Shown in pieces: positions 58,243 to 64,000 of a stretch of DNA of 64,000 nt. How positions within the stretch are numbered: the stretch's first letter is position 1; each line of letters opens with the position of its first letter. The DNA lies in contig JAQQWL010000005.1 of assembly GCA_038363925.1 (NCBI GenBank), positions 3,782,001 to 3,846,000 of the forward strand, read 5' to 3'. Made by a program: the position numbers and the translations under genes. The notes beneath the pieces were generated by a model, which had not been told where the DNA came from, searched no databases, and worked only from the letters and a program-made list of their open reading frames with translations. Source of the stretch: Apiospora phragmitis. Taxonomy: Eukaryota; Ascomycota; Sordariomycetes; Amphisphaeriales; Apiosporaceae.

Positions 58243-61200
58243 TTATCTTTTTTCCTTTATTTATTTTATTTTTAAATAAAAGTTATAAATATTTAAAATT
58301 CACCGTTATATTAAGTTTTATAGATTTTTATTATACTTTTTTATAATATATACTTATTATAATATTTAATTATATTAAAAATCGTTATATATTAAAATAT
58401 ATTAAAATTAAATATTATAATATTATATTTAGTTTAATTACTTAACGGTTCGTTACTATACTTATTTATTCTTATTATAAATTTTAAAATTAAAAGATTT
58501 ATTTAAAGATTTTATTAAACTTTATTAATTATAAAATATATTTAAAAGAATTAATTACGTTATAATATATAAAAGCTTTTCGTAGTTTAATTAAAAATTA
58601 TTAATTATAATTAATTTCGCTTTAAAAGCGATTTAAATGTTATTAAAAAAGAATTAATATAATTAGTTATAAAAGTCTAGCTTTTTTATAAATAAAAGAA
58701 ATTATAATTTATAAAATAATATATATAATTCGTCGCAGTATATCTTTTATTAAAAAATTAAAGCGTATCGAGTATATAAAGGCGAAGAAAAAGGCTTATT
58801 ACGAGGCGGCTATCGAATTAATTTCGAAAGTTACTTATATATTATTTATTAACTTCGTGTTTAATTAAAATAAACTACTCCTAAATATTCTATTACAGCC
58901 GTTATTATTAGCGGATTTTATTTTTACTCATAAACTTTTAAAATTCTTAACTAGCATTTATTAAAAACTAAAGTTTATAAGTATTATTCTTTAATAAATA
59001 CCCTTTTTATTAAACGACGTATTAAAAGCTTCGCTTTTTTATATATCTATTAATAATGTTTTAAATTTCATACTTATATTAATTAAGGTATTCTTAGCCG
59101 CTAATTTAAGTAATAAAGTATAAAGTATAAGCTACATTTATATTATTTCTATTAATAATAATCGATAATTAATTTTTAAAATAATCTTTAAGATTTTAAA
59201 TAATTAGATTTTTTAAAAGTTCATTTTTTCGCTTATTTATTTAATCTTAATATTTTATTATAAGCGGGAAACGTTTTATTCTTTTTTAAAATTAATCATT
59301 TAAATTTTATTTAATTAATATATTTCTTTATTCGGCTTTTTAAAAAAGAAGGTTTTAATTTATATAGTTACGATTAGTACTAAATCTATTTTTAAAGGGT
59401 TTTTAATAAATTTCGTGTTATAGTTATAATTTATTTAAAGTAATTAAATACGCGGAGCTTCGTTATTTATATTATTATCGAGTTTTTAAGAATTAATAAA
59501 AAATAATTTATTATAATTAAAATAAATCTTTATTAATAGCTTATATTAATTTATAGTAATATAAAGAAATATATAATTTAAGTTATTAATATTATTAAAT
59601 TCTTTATATAATAAAAAGTGGATATATTTTATAAATTTATTTAAAATCGTTAAAATATTATTATAAATAACTTTAATTAAGGTTTTTTTAATAAAGGTAA
59701 CTTAATAATGAAGTTAAGTATAAATATTTTAACGCTTTATTTAATAATAAAATTAATAATAATTCTTTATATAATTAATATTTAATAACTTAAGCGTTAT
59801 TATAAAGGTTATACTTATTAAATACTTTAATTATAATTTCTTTAAAGTTTTAATAATTAAATTACTTAATAATTCGTTTTCAAGTTTTAATATATACTTA
59901 AGTATTTATTTATAAAGTGTTCGTAAAAATTTCTAATAAATTGTTTCTAATATTATTTAAAAATATAGATTTTATTATAATAATAAATAAGGCCGTTTAT
60001 TTTTTATAAATAATAATAAAGTAAAAATTTTAAAAGGAATTTAAACTATTATAATTATTATTTTTTTAATTTTTTAATAGTAATAAATATTATAAGGATT
60101 TTATAATCGATATAAGTTTTTATTAGTTTTATTAATTTATTAAAATAAAGTTTTTATTTTTTATAAGCTTTAATATAATTAAATTTTAAAAAAGAATATA
60201 ATAATATACGATTTCTTTTTTATTATCTCGTTAATTTAAGTACCTTTTAATCGTATAATTTAATAGGTCGGTTTTAATTTTAAGAAGTTTTATAAAGTTT
60301 ATTATAAAAAGTATTAATTCGTTAAAATTTTACTCTTTTATATTATAAAAGGTTTCCGCTTTTTTTATTTCTTAAAATAGTTTATTATTTTTTATCAAGT
60401 TTATTAAACGTATCGTTATTTTATTAAATCTAAGGATAAGAATATAAGAATAATTAATTAATTTTAAAATTGTTTAATTCTTATAATATTTAAAATAAGT
60501 AAACATATTTTAATAATATATTATAATAATATTAATAAAGTTTAATAATAAAATCGGTTATAATTCGTATATATAACTAATATATAATAACTTTAACTTT
60601 ATTATAAAAGTTTTATTAGTTAATTATTTTAATTCTTATTAATTTAAAGTTCTTATAATTAAATTATTTAATAATTCGTTTTTAAGTTTTAAATATACTT
60701 TAATATTTATATACGACGTGTTTATAGAATTCTTTAATAAACTCGTTACGATATTATTTAAGGATATAAATCTTATCGTGATAATAAATAAAGCTATTCT
60801 TTTCGTATAGGCGGTTTCGTGGTTAGTTTATAAAGTCGAGGCCGTTATTTATTTTTCGAAATTTTAAATCTATCCCTCGTAGAATTATATTTAATAAGTA
60901 GCTTAAATATATTAGTATAATACGTCGACGCAAGTATTTTTACTACTTTTTTAATAGATTATAATAAAGTGAAAATTTAAAATGAATTTAAATTATTATA
61001 CTTATTATTTACTTAATTCTTTAATAATAAGAAGTATTATAAGGTTTTTCTAATCGATATAAACTTTTATTAATTTTATTATTTTATTAATATAAAGTTT
61101 TTATTTTTTATATGCTTTAATAATAAATACTAAATATTATATATTTAATAATTAAGCTTTAAATTTAAAAAGAAAATTACGATTTAGTATAATTCTTTTA

Positions 61201-63500
61201 TTATCGTTTTATAAATTTAATTACCGTTTAATTATATAGTTTAATACGTTGATTTTAATTTTTAAAAGTGTTAATAAAGTTTATTATATAAATTATTAAT
61301 TCGTTAAAGATTCGCTCCTTTATATTTTAAAAGGTTTTTATTTCTTTTTTTATCAAGTTTATTAAAAATATTATTATTTTATTAAATTTAAGAACTAAAT
61401 CTAGTAATAATTATTTAATTTTAAAAAAGATTTACCCTTTATAGCGCTTATAAACATGAGCTATTTTTTAATTATTAAAACTCTTAAACGTTATATTTAA
61501 GTCTCTTTAAAGAGTATTAAGTATTTTATAAATATAATTAAGCGTTAATAAAATCCGCTTTTTAAATTAATTAATAAGTTAATATTTTATAACTTTTTAT
61601 ATATTAATTTTACGTACTTTTTATATTACTCTTTATATTCGAAGTAAATTAAAATATTATCGAGGTATTTATAAAACTTATATTTAATTATAATTAAAAT
61701 TTAATTAACGCGTTAATTTAATTAAAAGATATAGTTTAAGATTTAAAATATTTATATTTAATATAAAACGCGGTTTTTTATTTTTTTAGTTTTTTTTAAT
61801 AAGGATTAAAGTATATATATTAAAAAAGTTAAATAAAGAAATAATTTAATATATAATAATTTATTATATAAATTATTAATTAATAATAAAAAGTATTAGT
61901 TTTAATTAATAATTTTATTACGTTTTAAATAATTAATATATATAAGTTATTTAAGTTTTTTATCTTTACTTTCTTTAAATTAAAAGAAAATAAAAAAGCT
62001 TATTAATAATATAAAAGGTTATATAATACTTTTTTTAAAGTTCTCCGTAATATATTTTTTAAAGTTTATTTATATTCTTAATTAAGTTTATAAATCGATA
62101 TAAAAAGAGGTATCCTTTTCTTAAAGGTATTTCGTAATTTTATTATATAGAAAGCGGTAGGCTAATTATTAATTCTATATTAAAAAAAGCTTTAAATTAT
62201 TAATACTTTTTTAATATAAACCTTATAACGTTCGATTTAAGTCTTTTAATAATAGTATATATTTTAATTATTTTCTTTTTAAACGGTTATTTATTAATCT
62301 AAATATTTTAAAAATTATATTATATTTTATAACTTTTATAACATTATACATATTTTATTTTTAAGGTTTTTTTATATCGATTAAAAAATATATACTTATA
62401 TTTCTTTATTTTTAAAGGTTATATATCTTTTATTAACGGTTTTAAACTAATATAAGGCGATTTTATCTATTTACTTAAGCTCGAGGGAATTAATAATTTA
62501 TAATAAGATATAGTTTCTTTATATTTTATTATTAAATAACGCTTTAATATAAACTTCTTTTATATCTATTATTAATATTATATATTTTTTAATATTTTAG
62601 TTATTTATTATTTAATATAAAGATTATTAAAGTTCGCTTTATATTAATTTTTTATATTTAGCGGCGTTTAATTTTTAATTAATCTTTTTTTTTAAATATG
62701 TAATAAACCTTTACGATTAAATATCGTATCGCTATTTTTTCTATTTTTCTTAATAGGGTATTATTTACTACGCCGGCGGAAGTATTTTTATACTTTTTCT
62801 CGTATAAAACATTAATTTTAATATTTAAAATTCGAATTTATTAAATAGTTAAAAGTTTTATTAAGTTTATTTAAGTTTATAACTACGTTATAAGTTTTTA
62901 ATTATAATAAATGAGGTTTTTATTAAGTATATACTTATACGTTTTAAAAGTATTACGTGCTTGTTTTTAAACGTTTATAAGCTCGCGGTGTTTTTAAGCG
63001 TATTTAAGGTATTAATTTTTAAAATACTCCTTTTAATCTCGTCTTTTTAAATAATAATATTATAGTTACTATAGATAGTTCTATATTAATATATATTCTC
63101 GTCGTTTATTAAAAATAAACGTTTAAATTTTTTAAAAATATAATTCAAGTATAAGTATATAATAAGTTATTTATTAATTTATTAAAGAAACTGTTCGTTT
63201 TTAAGCCTTTTTATAAGGTATTTAATATAAACGTTATAAATATATAATATTTATAATAAAGTAGAATATGTATCGTTTATAAGCGAGAAACGAAAGTTAT
63301 CACTTACGGCGTAGTTTTTATTAATCCTTTAATCGAGTTTTATTATAATACGTATTTAGTATATATATTATATAAGGGATATTAAAAACGATTAATTATT
63401 TATCGATTTTTAAGTTTTAAAGCTTCACGGTTTTATTTATAAGTTTATTTATTAAATAAATTTAAAAGGATTAACCTTTAAAAAAGTAAAAAAAGTTTAT
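58243..63500 (-). mobile_element. long gypsy copy (minus orientation), no right LTR seen
   Basis: It aligns with about 38,606-43,500 of the complete element in the same orientation. On the minus strand near 61,650-61,670 the frame reads Y-L-D-N-I-L-I-Y-F, the reverse transcriptase active-site region. Internal partial duplication is visible: integrase-side sequence appears at both about 59,880-60,260 and 60,650-61,300. Many stops are present. Confidence 0.65.
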
Positions 63501-63519
63501 TTCTTATAAGGAAATATTA

Positions 63520-64000
63520 AAACTAAATAATTAAGCGAAAAACTAGATTTTAAGAAAATAGATTATTTAAAATCGTAAGAATTATTTTAAAAGTTAATTA
63601 TTAATTATTATTACTTAAAATAATACGAATAAGCTATAATCATATTTTATTATTTAAATTAACGATAAAAAATACCGCGATTAATATATAATTAAAAAAC
63701 GTTACTTAAAAACTTTAATAATTTAAAGAATAAGATTAAAATCGGCTAAAAACGTCGGCTTTAATATAATATTCGAATATACTTCGTTTTAATCGAATAC
63801 GAATTTAAAAAATAATATAGGAGTAATTATTAGAATTAGTTCGATAACTGTTTTATAACGTAACTTCTTCCCTAGCTTGTTTACGTTTTAAACGTTTTAA
63901 TTTTTTAACGAAGGAAATATCGTAACGAACCGCCCGTATTATTTTTTAAACTATAGCTTTTTTAATATACGGAGTCGTTAAACCTTTACATTTATTTTTA
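63520..64000 (+). mobile_element. gypsy fragment, pol tail plus antisense ORF, cut by the window end
   Basis: It repeats the arrangement at 46,500-47,216: a plus-strand pol tail (about 63,530-63,700) followed by the antisense charged-helix ORF region (about 63,760-64,000). It continues beyond the window. Confidence 0.5.

Larger units (their letters stand above)
30207..64000. other. RIP-mutated AT-rich transposon block
   Basis: From the base after the last stop codon to the end of the window the DNA is extremely AT-rich, with TpA abundant, CpA and TpG almost absent, and CpG still present. That is the dinucleotide signature of repeat-induced point mutation, which changes C to T preferentially in CpA of duplicated sequences. 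No full-length open frame survives. Everything recognisable is transposon: Fot1/pogo DNA elements and Ty3/gypsy retroelements, nested in each other. Islands of normal composition remain at 33,455-33,760, 34,739-34,868, 35,230-35,615, parts of 38,300-45,690 and 46,980-47,210. Confidence 0.93.

Overview
The window comes from a filamentous ascomycete (Pezizomycotina, probably Sordariomycetes). The genes have short introns with GT..AG ends and CTRAY-like branch points, and they encode fungal-specific families: PAN3, a fungal PMT, an MFS siderophore transporter and UstYa/DUF3328 proteins. The DNA falls into two compartments: a GC-balanced, gene-bearing part (1-30,206) and an extremely AT-rich part (30,207-64,000) in which CpA/TpG are nearly absent while TpA is abundant, the signature of repeat-induced point mutation (RIP).

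Region 1 (about 1-21,500) is ordinary housekeeping DNA: a protein with a C-terminal Zn2Cys6-type cluster (+), PAN3 deadenylase subunit (-), an UBA-UAS-UBX ER protein like FAF2/Ubx2 (+), the SURP-domain splicing factor SF3A1/Prp21 (-), a PMT1-type protein O-mannosyltransferase (+), a small PY-motif protein (-) and a siderophore-type MFS transporter (-). The transporter has a perfect palindromic pair of ATCAGATAA GATA sites upstream. Several conserved genes are each broken by single-base frameshifts, mostly in short homopolymers. This pattern points to assembly or sequencing error more than to real pseudogenes.

Region 2 (about 22,800-30,206) is accessory. A decayed NACHT/TPR NLR-type gene is followed by a compact cluster that looks like an undescribed dikaritin-type (UstYa-dependent) ribosomal peptide pathway. 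It holds a secreted precursor with four 17-residue repeats ending in G-Y-A-K-R (Kex2-type sites) and two divergently transcribed UstYa-family oxidases with paired HxxHC motifs. A truncated unknown gene lies at the edge of the AT-rich block. In the inferred pathway the precursor enters the secretory route, Kex2 cuts at K-R, and the UstYa-like membrane proteins oxidise the one conserved aromatic residue (Tyr) of each repeat.

Region 3 (30,207-64,000) is a RIP-destroyed, nested transposon graveyard: two families of Fot1/pogo-like DNA transposons (one present as a large inverted pair), a complete Ty3/gypsy chromovirus (37,921-45,694, 685-bp LTRs, CTTCG target duplication) inserted into one pogo copy, fragments of at least four more gypsy copies, a 683-bp solo LTR, and a non-RIPed 130-bp mini-LTR-like insertion with a perfect 5-bp target duplication. 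No intact gene is visible there. Boundaries of decayed elements are approximate.
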